Origin: JAEUQQ01 sp963697285
GTDB lineage: Bacteria > Acidobacteriota > Vicinamibacteria > Vicinamibacterales > JAFNAJ01
Assembly: GCA_963697285.1 (NCBI GenBank)
Contig: CAVONI010000005.1
Coordinates: forward strand, 1 to 64,000
Direction: 5' to 3'
DNA: 64,000 bases
Below are positions 1-11,900 of this stretch, piece by piece. The position numbers and the translations under genes are program-made. How positions within the stretch are numbered: position 1 is the first letter of the stretch; each line of letters opens with the position of its first letter. Under the pieces are notes generated by a model. The model saw nothing but the letters and a program-made list of their open reading frames with translations, was not told the DNA's origin and did not search any database.

Positions 1-1256
1 ACCTCTTCGGTGACCCGCGCCCCGGTGTCGCGCGACACGATCGCGGTCGATGTGCCGCTCGGGGGCGCCGTGTCAGACATCGCGGCGTGAGGCGCCTCAC
101 CGCTGCGGCCCGACATCAGCCACCATGCCGCGCCTGCACCGATCCCGAGGAGCACCAGCGCAGCCGCGGCCCCGATCCAGCGGCCGCTTCTCCGGGCAGG
201 CCACACCGGCGGCACTGTCGCGGCCGCTGATGCCAGGGTCCCGGAACGCGCGGGCGGAGTTCGCTTCATCCCGGAGTCATGTGTCGCCGACGGCGATCCA
301 CGAGGAGGCCCCGCGTCGAGGCTGCCCGTGACGGCGTCCTGCGCGTCTGTTCCCGAGACGAGCGCACGACCCGCGGTGCCGATGGCGCTGGAGCGCCCGG
401 AGTCCAGGTCGCGCCTCACGCGCTTCAGGTCGGCCCGCAGGTCGGCGGCCGTCTGGTAGCGCAGGTCGCGGTCCTTCTCCAGGCAGTTGTTGATGACCTC
501 CTGCAGCCGCAGCGGCAGCTGGGGATTGTAGACGGCCGGCGCCACGGGCGCGCGGTTGAGGATGGCGGTGAGGATGGCGGCCGAGCTGTTGCCCACGAAG
601 GGCCGATGCAGGGTCGCGCACTCGTAGAGGACGACGCCCAGCGAGAACAGGTCGGTCCGGCCGTCGAGTTCGTCGCCGGTGGCCTGCTCCGGCGACATGT
701 AGGCCACGGTGCCGAGGGTGATGCCCGGCGCGGTAACCAGGTCGGCCGCCTGTGTCACGCCCGTCGGTGTCGATCCGTCCTTCAGGGGCACGAGTTTCGC
801 CAACCCGAAATCCATGACCTTCACGTGGCCGCGGCCGACGAGGAAGAGATTGGCCGGCTTGATGTCTCGGTGGACGATGCCGTGTGCATGCGCCGCATCG
901 AGGGCGTCGGCGATCTCGATGCCGATGTCGACGATGGTGTGGACCTTCAGTGGACCGGCGTCGATGCGGTCACGAAGCGTCTGGCCCTTCATCAACTCCA
1001 TGACGATGAACGGCCGGTCGTCGATCTCGCCGATGTCGTAGATCGTACAGATGTTCGGATGGTTCAGCGCCGAGGCGGCGCGCGCCTCGTTGCGGAACCG
1101 TTCGACAGCCTGGTGATCGCGCGCCAGTTCTTCAGGGACGAACTTCAGCGCCACGGGACGGCCCAGTCGCACGTCCTCGCCACTGAAGACCACGCCCATG
1201 CCACCGGCGCCGATTTGGCTGACGATCCGGTAGTGGGAGATCGTCTTTCCAATCAT
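1..1256 (-). CDS. Ser/Thr protein kinase, PknB-like, single-pass membrane (3' end outside window)
   Basis: A Hanks-type kinase that phosphorylates proteins on Ser/Thr. Reading from ATG at 1256, I see the glycine-rich loop IGAGGMG (residues about 15-21), VALK with the ATP-binding Lys38, HRDIKPANL with catalytic Asp131, DFGLAK from Asp149, and the activation segment ending GTVAYMSPEQA. After the kinase domain (to about residue 270) and a Ser/Gly/Asp-rich linker comes a hydrophobic helix at about residues 360-381 (WIGAAAALVLLGIGAGAAWW). This gives the usual PknB layout of cytoplasmic kinase plus extracytoplasmic tail. The frame is still open at base 1, so the sensor part is missing. No ligand domain (PASTA, TPR or WD40) is visible, so the signal is unknown. 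The 134 bp to the next gene must hold its promoter. The call is secure; the length is unknown. Confidence 0.93.
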   Translation of the reverse strand, partial: MIGKTISHYRIVSQIGAGGMGVVFSGEDVRLGRPVALKFVPEELARDHQAVERFRNEARAASALNHPNICTIYDIGEIDDRPFIVMELMKGQTLRDRIDAGPLKVHTIVDIGIEIADALDAAHAHGIVHRDIKPANLFLVGRGHVKVMDFGLAKLVPLKDGSTPTGVTQAADLVTAPGITLGTVAYMSPEQATGDELDGRTDLFSLGVVLYECATLHRPFVGNSSAAILTAILNRAPVAPAVYNPQLPLRLQEVINNCLEKDRDLRYQTAADLRADLKRVRRDLDSGRSSAIGTAGRALVSGTDAQDAVTGSLDAGPPRGSPSATHDSGMKRTPPARSGTLASAAATVPPVWPARRSGRWIGAAAALVLLGIGAGAAWWLMSGRSGEAPHAAMSDTAPPSGTSTAIVSRDTGARVTEE

Positions 1257-1390
1257 CGGTCTTGGAGCTGCTGTCTGGTTACCGGCAGATGATACTGCGG
1301 AACGCCCCTCGCATGACTCGCGGAATCAGGTCGGGATGAGGTCAGCTGAGCCGCGTCGGGGTGCGTGGTCCTGGCCCGCGCTCGAGGTTG

Positions 1391-2149
1391 CTAACGCGTC
1401 CTGCCGAGGGTGCGCTCGAGGTACGAGCGGATGCGCTGTGCGGTGTCAACGGAGCACCACTCGGCGGCTATCCGATCGTCGAATGCGCGTCCATCGCGAG
1501 CGATGCGATCGAGCGTCGGTCGGCGCAGCGCGTCCTTCGCGAGCTCGAACGCCAGCGGCGGTGCCGCGGCGCACTGCTCGGCTACCGACACCGCGACCTC
1601 GAGCAACGCCTCCGGCGCGACCACCTCGTCCACGATTTCGCTGGCCCTGGCTTCGGCGGCTGTCAGTGTCATGCCGCGATAGACCAGGTCGCCGATCCGT
1701 CGGCCACCGGTGGCGAAACGCGCGATCTCGAGCGGCACGAGAGGAAACGGCACACCCACGCGCAATTCGGGAATGCCGATGCGCCCCGATCCTGTCGCCA
1801 TGATCCGATAGTCGGCGCACCACGCGAGGATCGCCCCACCGGCGATCGCGTGGCCGTTGATCGCGGCAACGACGGGGCGGCGATACCGGAACCACCGGAC
1901 GAGGACGTCGCTGAGCAGCGGGAGCAGTTCGCGCACATACGCCGCACCGCCCTCGACGATGCGGAAGAGATCGAGGCCGGCTGAGAAACTCGATCCGCTG
2001 CCGGTGAGGACAAGGGCACGCGCGTTCTCGCGGTCGGCGGCATCGAGCACGTCGCGCAGTGCGGTCAACAACTCGACGTCGAGCGTGTTCACCTTGCCGT
2101 GTGCCATCCGCACGACGCGGACAGATGCGCCGTCCGAGATCTGAAGCAT
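1391..2149 (-). CDS. Enoyl-CoA hydratase/isomerase family protein
   Basis: A crotonase-fold protein of 252 residues, close to the family norm of about 260. Visible signatures are the oxyanion-hole strand SGSSFSAGLDL, the second oxyanion segment AAINGHAIAGGAILAWCADYRIM, and the ELRVGVPFP loop where crotonases often carry a catalytic acid. The family hydrates or isomerises enoyl-CoA thioesters, typically in beta-oxidation or aromatic-acid degradation. The substrate cannot be told from sequence. I chose the ATG at 2149 because GAGGAG lies six bases upstream; an earlier in-frame codon at 2215 lacks such a site. It is followed on the same strand by the kinase gene and is not obviously in an operon with it. 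Confidence 0.88.
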   Translation of the reverse strand: MLQISDGASVRVVRMAHGKVNTLDVELLTALRDVLDAADRENARALVLTGSGSSFSAGLDLFRIVEGGAAYVRELLPLLSDVLVRWFRYRRPVVAAINGHAIAGGAILAWCADYRIMATGSGRIGIPELRVGVPFPLVPLEIARFATGGRRIGDLVYRGMTLTAAEARASEIVDEVVAPEALLEVAVSVAEQCAAAPPLAFELAKDALRRPTLDRIARDGRAFDDRIAAEWCSVDTAQRIRSYLERTLGRTR

Positions 2150-2295
2150 CGGTGTCTCCTCGTGGAGCGTCCCGCCGTGGGACGACGACGTGCCTACCCG
2201 CTCGATGACTTCCATCGCGCCATGTCAGCCTTGCGACAGCGTCGCCGCGTCTCACCTCACCGGCCACGAGCAGGTCGACGAACCGCCCCCCACCG

Positions 2296-3625
2296 TTACT
2301 GCAGCTTCGTCGCGAGCGCATTCGTGCCTGCCGCCCAGTGCTGCCCGAGCGCATCCCAGTACATCGCCCGCTCGACGACGATCTGCGCCGGCGTGGCGCC
2401 CAACGACTCGACGATCGCGCCGAAGCGCTTGTTGAGCGCGGCCGGGAACTCGATGCGCGCGTCCACGTTGAAGCGGCTGCGGGCCGCGACGTCGAACTCC
2501 CGCACCGCGCTCGTCCCGTCCTCGAACAGCAACGTCACCCGCACCTTCCCGGGCGCAGCGGACGTGTTCGCCAGCAGGAGGTACGTCTCCACGCCGCGCG
2601 TGCCGCCCACTTCGCCCTCGGCCAGCGCCCAGCGCGTCCCCGTGGACGTGGCGCCCGGCGAGTTGTGCGCTTCGTACCACTGCCCGAAGCTCCCTGGCCA
2701 CCACAGCGCCCGCTCCACGATCACCGGCACGCCGTTCGTGGATCGGATCGTCGTCGACACCGCCGTGTTCACCAGGCGCGGGTCCTCGCGATCGACCCAG
2801 ATGTTGAAGCGGCTGTTCCGGGCGACCGTCTGCGGCTTCACGATCACGGTGCCGTCCGGCAGCAGGTACGTCGCCTCGATCTCCGCGTCGACGTTCCCCG
2901 GATTCGCGATCAGCACGAACAGGTCGAAGTACGGCCCCGTGTTGCCTTCGGCCAGGAACCACTCCAATGCGGGGGCGGTCACACCCGCGCTCTCGTGCCC
3001 CGCCCCGAACGTCTGGCCGGGCAGATCCAGATACAAGGCGCGCTCGACGATGATCGGCTGATCGTTGAGGACCTCGAACACGGCTGACACATCCGTCGCC
3101 GCCAGCGCCTTGCCGAGGCCCGCGAAGTCTTCCTCGTTCACCCAGATGTTGTTCCGTGAATTCGCCGGCAGCGTGTACGTCTTCTCCAGCGGTGCACCGC
3201 TGGGCCGCAGGAAGCGCACGCGCACCTGCGAGGTCGTCGCGTTCGGGTTCTGCAGCAGGTAGAACAGGCTGAAGCCGCTGTGCGTCGCGCCCTCGGCCAG
3301 GTACCACGTCAGCGCCGGGGCGGTCACCGCCGTCTCGGCGTGCGCGCCGTACCCGTACGCGACACTCCACGACAGCGTGCGATCGACGACGAGCGGCTGG
3401 TCGGATTCGATCTTCGTCGAGAACTCCGCCGTCGACATTCCCGTGATGGTCTTCGGATTCACCGTGACACGGGTGTGGGCTGGCACCTGCACGGTGCTGA
3501 CCACGGCGCTCGCCCTCACGCGGGAGAACGTCAGCGTCGCCGTCGTGGCCGTTGGACCAGGGTTGAGCAGCGCCAGTTGCGTGTTGAACAACGACGACGT
3601 CGCGCCCTCGGCGAGGTAGCGATAG
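2296..3625 (-). repeat. Long direct repeat, copy 1 (encodes LAEG module of the M64 protein)
   Basis: About 1.3 kb that recurs at 7601-8932 in the same orientation, offset by 5305 bp. By eye the stretch 2490-2870 differs from its partner at only about two positions, while the outer ends are clearly more diverged (for example the last 180 bp of each gene). This mosaic identity suggests gene conversion or a recent duplication that has been re-homogenised. Both copies encode the same four-repeat C-terminal module. Confidence 0.9.
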
Positions 3626-6600
3626 GTCGGGACGAAGTAGGTGAACGCTCCGCCGGCTGTGGCCGTTCCAGCGAACGTCGATACGACGACGTCACTGGCT
3701 CCGACCGGGCCGGCGGGAGCGACGGCAGTCAGTGTCGTCGGCCCCGCAACGACCACACCAGTAGCGGGCTGCCCTCCGATGGTCACGGTTGTCGCGCCCA
3801 CGAGGAAGTTGGAACCCGTGATCAACACGGGCGTGCCGCCGGCAACCCGTCCTCGGGCAGGACTCAGCGCGCTGATGGTCGGGGGGGCCACAGACACCGT
3901 GAACGGGCTCCACGCCGACCAGTCGGCCCAGTTTGTCGTCGAGCCCGCGCGCAGGCGCCAGCGGTAGGTCCCGGCCGGGAGCGGCGGGGTCAGCGTGAAC
4001 GACGTGGCGTAGACGTCGAACGACGCCACCAGTTGGCCGCTCGACTGGCGTTCCACCTCGACGAGGTAGTGCGAGACGCCGGGCTGCGGCTGCCACGTGA
4101 GGTTTGGCGTGGCGCCCGTCGTGCCGTTGGTGGGCGACAGCGGCACGGCGACAGGCACCGGAACGCCCATGTCGTGAATCCGGATCTCAAGTTCCCTGGT
4201 GCAGATCGGGCAGAACCGAACGCCTGACGCCATCGCACAGTTGGCTGTCGGACGGTACTTGCCGGTCGGGTTGTAGTCTGCCCCCTCGAACAGCCCAACG
4301 CCGCCCGAGTTGGGCGCACTCGGAATCTCCTTGCCCGGCGTCACCATGTGCTTCCAGGGGATGGTGTCTGGCGTCGAAAGCGCCGTGACGTTCGCGGCGC
4401 TGAACTCGGCACCGGCATAGGTCGGGTAGTCAAACGTGTACTCGTCGGTGAGGCCACCCACGTTGTGCCCCAGTTCGTGAGAGGCGTGGTATCCATTGAA
4501 CAAGTTCGGGATGTCGCCGCCGTACGAGAACATGTACGCATTGGCACGCCCCATGTAGTGGACCGGCTGATTCACGAACACGATGCGCGTGTCGGCCTCG
4601 GGCACGTACTGGTTGATGTACTGGGACACGAGCGAGTCGTCGGCGTTGAACATCCAACCGATACGCGGGGTAGTTCAGATACGTGCCGAGGGCGGTATTC
4701 CGGCTGACGGCGGTGTTGTTGTCGTAGTCCGACACATCGTGCCCAGCCTGCGCAGAGACGACCCGGATGCGGAAGATGTTGAAGGCGGCGCGGTGGTCGC
4801 GCCAGACGTCGTCTCCGAACAGCGAACGGGCCACGTCGAGCGTGTTGCGGTCGAACAGCGCCTGGTCGTCGGTGCTCAGCACACCATCGCCGTTGACGTC
4901 GCCGATTGGCTCGTTGCCCAGCGTGGGATTGGTGCCGTCGGTCGGGGTACGCGCTGATCCGTAGAGGTGAAAGGGCTCGCCGTGCCCGACGCCGTCGAGC
5001 ATGCGGTTCCACACGCCATCGCGGTTGAGGTCGTAGAACACCACGCCGTCCCACTGTCCGTTCCTGTTCACGTCCGTATACGTCTCGTGCACGTCAGTGT
5101 ACCCGTCGCCGATCATCACGATGTTCAAGCGGCCGGTGCGGTCTGCCACGCCGTACATCTGCGTCAGCGCCCCGCCGGTGTCGGTGAAGGTGGGGAACGA
5201 GTCCTGGACACAGTCGGCGTTCCGGCTCGCGGCCACGTTACCGAACCGTTCGGTATGGAGGATGTTCCGGGTGCCCTCGTCCGAGTGGAACTTGACGAAC
5301 CCGCCAGGCGTCATGGGCACCGAGAAGTGGCCGGACCCGTCCGTGGTCGAAGAGACCCACACCCCCGTCGTGTCGTCGTAGGAGTAGATGCGCGCCCCGG
5401 GGATCGGCGCCCCGTCGGCGCCCCGGAGGGTACCGGTCCAAAGGAACGGAGGGGGCAGCGTGGCAGTCAGGGTCACGTCACCTGCCACCTGCACACCGGC
5501 GAACGCCACCGGCGCCAGCCCCAGGAGGTGGGCCACCACGTCGTACTGACCTGGCGCGACCGCCGCGCTGGCGGAGTAGTAGTGCTGGCCGGCAACGGAG
5601 TCCCAGTCGACTGAGGGTGTGATGTCCGCCGCCCACCCGGGGTTCTCGGTACCCGCCGCACGGAACGCCGCGATGGTCCGCGTTCCCTGCCGGAACTCGA
5701 GCCGGGCGAAGGTGACGTTCCCGCAGCCTGAAGGCGTGGCGCCGCAATACAGCTTGAGGGTGACCGAACCGCCGAGTGAAGGCAGCGCGAAGTGCTGCGT
5801 GGTGGCTCCGTTCACCGTTACGTCCCGAACGGTGACCGACGCCATCTGCTGGCCACCCGAGGGCACGGCTGCCAGGTCGTAGGTCCCTGGCGCGAGCGTG
5901 AGCGAATACGCGCCCGCCGCGTCGGTCAGGGTGGAGAGGACCAGGTTACCGTCCAGGAACGCCCGCACGTGGGCCCGATTCTGCGGCGTTCCGGCGCCGC
6001 CTGTGACCACGCCCGACACGGTGACGCCGCGTGCGAGCGGCACGTCGTGCGTGACGGAGCCTGACACTGTGATCGCGGCCGTCGAGCGGACGTAGCCGCT
6101 GGCATAGACCGACACCACGAAGTCGTTCGGGAACAGGTTCCTCGGGACGGTCACCGAGTAGCGGCCCGCCACGTTCGTGAGTTGGCTCCAGTTCGAGGGC
6201 TTCGAACTCGTCCCCACGATCTGGCGGACGATGACCGACGCTCCAAGGACCGGCGCGCCACCATCGCCGGACACGAGCCCCTGGATGACGTACCCTGGCG
6301 ACAGCGTGATGTTGCGCACCGTGTCGGCGGAGACGACCAGACCGCCCGCCGGCGGGGGCGTGAGATAGGGCAGCGGCACCGACGCCACGGTGAGCGTGAA
6401 CGGCGTGTTCGGGGGCACCAGCATCGAGTAGCCTCCGGACGCGTCGCTCCGGGCGTCGTCGGCCAGGTCGCCAGCTGCCGACCACTGAAGGGCTACGCCC
6501 GCGATGCCCCGGGCCTCCTCGTTCAGTACCTGGCCCGACAACGTCACCCCCAGCCGAGTCCGGATATCGTGCGTGAGGCTGCCCGACACCTTCGACCACC

Positions 6601-7546
6601 ACGAACTCCGGACGTAACCCGACGTCCCTGCGGGACCCTCGACCCGGATGTAGCCTTCGGCGATGGCGCATGAGTATCGACCCTCAGAGTTCGTGTACAC
6701 CTCGGTGCCCCCGACGTATCCCGGATCCGGGGTGTACTGGAGGACGGTGATCGCGGCGTTCACCAGCGGTGCGCCGGTGCTCGCGTCGGTGACGAGGCCG
6801 GTGAGGGTGAACGGGCCTCCCGACGCGCCTGTCAGCACGGCGCCCTCCGCTCGCGCGGTCTGCTCGGGCGGACGCGACAACGCGCTAGCGGCGTTCAGCG
6901 TCTCTGGGCCGAAGCGAAGCAGAGTCGCCGTCTCCTCGGCCGTTTCGGCGAGGACACGGTTCCGCAGTTCGCGCGGAAGGGTTTCCATGTGCAGTGTGCG
7001 GGGCGCCTTTCCAGCAGTTTGGCCACCCGCCGGCCGGGCCCTCCGACGTGCGGTCTCCTCCCGGATCAAGCGCCTGTTCTCGCGGTCGTGCGCCAGGAAG
7101 CGGGCGCGCTGCGCAGCCGCTCGGGCGCGAAACGCGTGATCGATCGGGAGACGCAACCGCTCGCGCAGGTGTTGGTCCTGGACGACCACTGCCGCCAGTG
7201 CCGGCGCCGCTGCGACCTTGATGGTCAGCGGAATCGCCTGGTCGTCGCCGAGCAGTGGCGAGAACCTGTAGGGATTGCCGATCAGGCGAATACCGATTGG
7301 ATGCCCACCACCGTCGAGCAGCACCACGCGCCAGTCGTCATCGGACCTGATGTGCTTGTTCTCGACGTAGTTCTCGATGTCGGCCACGGCGACGGTGTTC
7401 AGCGTGGCCCCCTGAAGGCGCAGGCTGATCAGGTAGCCTGGCCTTGCGTTCGCCGCGGCCGAGGCCTGCGGGGTCTGGGGCGCGGCCAGAAGCACCCCTG
7501 GTGCGAGAACGATGAAGGACCACAGGAGAACCCTCTTCAGCACCAT
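2296..7546 (-). CDS. Secreted M64-type metallopeptidase with LAEG-repeat C-terminus, one frameshift
   Basis: Reconstructed, this is a secreted protein of 1749 residues. In order: signal peptide (VLLWSFIVLAPGVLLAAPQ), an N-terminal region with ENKHIRSDDDWR, several carboxypeptidase-regulatory/CNA-B-like beta repeats (about 270-620), Ca-binding-like loops (DVNRNGQWD, DLNRDGVWN, DVNGDGVLS), and a peptidase M64 domain with HELGH at about 1023-1027 followed by LTDEY. Then come a fibronectin-like region, an IPT/TIG domain and four C-terminal LAEG repeats (DNA 2296-3625). The frame breaks at the GGGG run 4667-4670: removing one base turns two reading frames into one continuous domain (TYLNYP then RIGWMFNADD). 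The start at 7546 has GCGGAG upstream. M64 enzymes are zinc endopeptidases related to IgA peptidase. Whether the frameshift is real or a sequence error is undecided. Confidence 0.85.
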
Positions 7547-7600
7547 GGCGTTTCTCCGCGGTGGGTCGGGGTCACTGCCACATTCGGTCGGACGCACGCG

Positions 7601-8932
7601 TCATTGCAGCTTCGTCGCGAGCGCGTTGGTGCCCGCCGCCCAGTGCTGCCCGAGCGCATCCCAGTACATCGCGCGCTCGACCACGATCTGCGCCGGCGTG
7701 GCGCCCACCGACTCGACGATCGCGCCGAAGCGCCTGTTGATGGCAGCCGGGAACTCCCAGCGCGCATCCACGTTGAAGCGGCTGCGGGCCGCGACGTCGA
7801 ACTCCCGCACCGCGCTCGTCCCGTCCTCGAACAGCAACGTCACCCGCACCTTCCCGGGCGCGGCGGACGTGTTCGCCAGCAGGAGGTACGTCTCCACGCC
7901 GCGCGTGCCGCCCACTTCGCCCTCGGCCAGCGCCCAGCGCGTCCCCGTGGACGTGGCGCCCGGCGAGTTGTGCGCTTCGTACCACTGCCCGAAGCTCCCC
8001 GGCCACCACAGCGCCCGCTCCACGATCACCGGCACGCCGTTCGTGGATCGGATCGTCGTCGACACCGCCGTGTTCACCAGGCGCGGGTCCTCGCGATCGA
8101 CCCAGATGTTGAAGCGGCTGTTCCGGGCGACCGTCTGCGGCTTCACGATCACGGTGCCGTCCGGCAGCAGGTACGTCGCCTCGATCTCGCGCGTCGACGT
8201 TTCCGGGATTCGCGATCAGCACGAACAGGTCGAAGTACGGCCCCGTGTTGCCTTCGGCCAGGAACCACTGCTCGGCCGGCGTCGTCACGCCCGCGCTCTC
8301 GTGCCCCGCCCCGAACGTCTGGCCCGGCAGATCCAGGTACAGGGCGCGCTCGACGATGATCGGCTGATCGTTGAGGACCTCGAACACGGCTGACACATCC
8401 GTCGCCGCCAGCGCCTTGCCGAGGCCCGGCGAAGTCTTCCTCGTTCACCCAGATGTTGTTGCGCGAGTTGGCCGGCAGCGCGTACGTCTTCTCGAGCGGC
8501 GCGCCGCTGGGCCGCAGGAACCGCACGCGCACCTGCGAGGTCGTCGCGTTCGGGTTCTGCAGCAGGTAGAACAGGCTGAAGCCGCTGTGCGTCGCGCCCT
8601 CGGCCAGGTACCACGTCAGCGCCGGGGCGGCCACCGCCGTCTCGGCGTGCGCGCCGTACCCGTTCGCGACATCCCACGACAGCGTGCGATCGACGACGAG
8701 CGGCTGGTCGGATTCGATCTTCGTCGAGAACTCCGCCGTCGACAGCCCCGTGATGGTCTTCGGATTCACCGTGACACGGGTGCGCGCGGGCACCTGCACG
8801 GTGCTGACCACGGCGCTCGCCCTCGCGCGCGAGAACGTCAGCGTCGCCGTCGTGGCCGTTGGGCCAGGGTTGAGGAGGGCCAGTTGCGTGTCGAAGAAGC
8901 TCGACGTGGCTCCCTCGGCGAGGTAGCGCGTG
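7601..8932 (-). repeat. Long direct repeat, copy 2 (encodes LAEG module of the propeller protein)
   Basis: Partner of 2296-3625. It differs from copy 1 by scattered substitutions plus two one-base insertions, near 8187-8192 and at about 8428. Each insertion shifts the reading frame relative to copy 1, where the frame is intact. A repeat of this length and identity is a likely site of homologous recombination (deletion of the 5.3 kb between copies) and of assembly error. Confidence 0.9.
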
Positions 8933-11900
8933 AGGGCAGCCGACGCGAGGCCGAAGGTCGCCTCCACTGCTCGCGACGCGTCGAGACCGACCTGGCAGAC
9001 CCCGGTCCCGCTGCAAGCCCCGCCCCAACCGGTGAAGATCGCCTCGTTCGATGGCGTCGCCCTGAGCGTCACCACCGTGCCCACCGGGAGCCATGCCGTG
9101 CAGACGCCACCGCAGTCGATCGCGCCCGCCGGCGACGTGCTCGTCACCCGTCCAGTGCCGTCGCCCGTGCGCGTCACGCCCAGTTCAGCGACGGTTCCGG
9201 CCAGGGCGAAGGTCGCAGTCACGGTGGTGTCGCCGGTCATCGTCAGGGTGCAAGTACCCGTTCCCGGGCAGTCCGCGCGCCCCCACCCGATGAAGAGCGA
9301 ACCGGCAGAGGGCGTGGCGAGCGAGCGTCACCATCGTGCCCACGTCGAACGAGGCGTCACAGGTTGCACCGCAGGCAATGGCCCCGGCTGGCGTCGTGCT
9401 CGAGACCGCACCGCCGCCGGTCCCGGCCCGCTCGACGGCCAACCGGGCCGTGGCCTCCTCGCCCGAGCGGCAGGTGGCCGTCCAGCACCTGGCGACTTTC
9501 AGCGTGGCTGCAGTGTCGTCCTGGTAGGCGATGACCGGGAAGCCGTCGGCGCCGATCGCAATCGACGTGTAGGTGCCGACGGAGTTGAAGTTGTTGCTGA
9601 ACCCCGGGCCGTCGACGACTGTGATCGTGCTGGCGCCGGTGCAGGCCCCGTTGTGACACCTGGCTACCTTGAGCGTGCCTGCCGTCTGATCCTGGTAGCT
9701 GATGACAGGGAAGCCGTCGGCCCCGATGGCAATCGCAGGGTATGCCCCGACGCTGTTGACGTGCGCCGGGTCGTCCACGACCGTGATCGTGCTGGTTCCC
9801 GTGCAGGCCGGGTTGACGCACCTGGCCACCCTGAGCGCAGTCCCCTTGGTATCCGAGGCCATGTAGGCGATCACGGGCAGGCCGTCGGGCCCCACCGCGA
9901 TGGACGTGTACTCCTCGACCCTGCGCAGCGGGGGGCCGTCCACGGTCGTGATCGTGATCGGTCCCGTGCAGACGACGTTGGCACACTTGGCCACCTTCAG
10001 AGCGCCAGCCCTTTCGTCCACGAAGCTGATGATAGGGAATCCATCGGCGCCGATGGCGATCGACGTGTATCCACCGCCGTCCAGGTCCACGGTCGTGATG
10101 GTGCTCGTCCCGGTGCACGCGGCATCGGCGCACTTGGCCACCTTCAGTCCGCTCCCGGAGTAGCTGATGACGGGCAGCCCGTCGGCGCCGACCGCGATCG
10201 ACGAATACCAACCGCCCGTGGCGTCCACGGTCGTGATCGTGCTGGTTCCCGTGCAGGTCGGGTTGACGCACCTGGCCACCTTCAACGCAAATGCTGTCTG
10301 GTCGTGGTAGCTGATGACAGGGAGTCCGTCGGCGCCGACCGCGATCGACGAATACCAGCCGACGTCGTTTGCAGGGTCGTCGACGACCGTGACGGTGCTG
10401 GCGCCGGTGCAGGCGGCATTGGCGCACTTGGCCACCTTCAGCCCGCGCGCCGCGTCGTCTCTGTAACTGATGACCGGGAGCCCGTCGGCCCCGACCGCGA
10501 TGGAGGTAGACCCACCGGCACCACCCGGAGGGGCGTCCACCGTCGTGACCGTGGGCCCGCCAGGCACCGACTGCGTCGCCACGGCGAAGGTCGCCGTCAC
10601 GACACGGTCGGCGGTCGTCGTCACGGTACAGGCTCCCCTGCCGGAGCACCCGGCGCCGCTCCAGCCCGTGAAGACCGATCCCGTCGAGGCGACGGCGACG
10701 AGCGTCGCCACCGTGCCTGGGTTGAACGAGGCCACACAGGTCATTCCGCAGGCGAGAGCCCCACCGGGCGTCGAGCTCGATACCGTGCCGCTGCCCGTGC
10801 CAGCCTTCACCACCGAGAGGCTGTACGTCGCGGCAACACCAGGCTGGCAGGTCGGGGTGGTGCATTTCACGACCTTCAACGAGCTCGAGCTACTCAAGGT
10901 GATGAGGGGGAGCCCGTCGGGCCCGATCGCGGTCGCCCTCGCGCCCTGTTGCTCACCGGGGTCCACGGAACTGATCGTGCTTGCCCCGGTGCAGGCCGGG
11001 TTGGCGCACTTGGCCACCTTCAGTGGACCGGAAGCATCATCGTAGGTGATGAGCGGGAGCCCGTCGGGCCCGACGGCTATCGACGTGTTCCACCCGACCC
11101 GATGTGGGGGCTCGTCGACGGTCGTGATGGTGCTGGTCCCGGTGCAGGCCGCGTTGGCACACTTGGCCACCTTCAGCGCGCCCGCCCCGTAGTCCCCGTA
11201 GCTGATGACCGGCAGCCCGTCGGCTCCGATTGCGATCGAACTCCACCACCCGCCGGAGGAATCGTCGACGATCGTAATCGTGCTCGTCCCGGTACACGCG
11301 GCGTTGGCACACTTGGCCACCTTCAGCATGCCCGCCATCTCATCGTCGTAGCTGACGACGGGCAGCCCGTCGGCCCCGACGGCTATCGAGACCTCACCAA
11401 GGCTGCTGCTGCTCGATGGCGTGTCGACGACCGTGATGGTGCTGGTCCCGGTGCAAGCCTCGTTGGCGCACTTGGCCACCCTCAGCGTCCACGCCGGGTA
11501 GTCGGTGTAGCCGATGACGGGAAGCCCGTCCGATCCCACCGCGATTGACGTCTCCCCCGAGACGTCCATAGCCACGGCGGTGATGATGCTGGGCCCGGTG
11601 CAGGCCGGGTTAGCACACTTGGCCACCTTCAACGTCCCCCCCGAGCTGAGGGCGGGGCGGTTGGTGTAACTGATCACGGGAAGCCCGTCGGTGCCGAGCG
11701 CAATCGACACCCCGAAGCCACCGTGGGCATCCACCGTCGTAATCGTGCTGGCCCCGATGCAAGCGGCGTCGGCGCACTTCGCAGCCTTCAAGGCGTAGTT
11801 GTTGAAGCCGTCCCCCTGCGCGTAGGCGATCAGCGGCAGGCCGTCGCTTCCGATGGCAACCGACGTCTCAGCCGCGTCGCCGAAGTCCACCGTCGCGATC

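Noticed and set aside
279..1292. Plus-strand open frame of 337 residues
   Set aside because: It is antisense to the Ser/Thr kinase, whose motifs are intact on the minus strand. The plus-strand product has no domain and a biased Arg/Asp/Val composition typical of a shadow frame.
4667..4670. Programmed ribosomal frameshift at the M64 gene
   Set aside because: The CCC codon could slip, but the other five breaks have no slippery sequence and no common signal. A shared cause such as sequence error or decay explains all six better.
8930..11548. Plus-strand open frame of 872 residues with a repetitive Asp/Arg/Gly product
   Set aside because: It mirrors the tandem repeats of the propeller protein; periodicity and length come from the repeats on the other strand, which carry a signal peptide and recognisable units.
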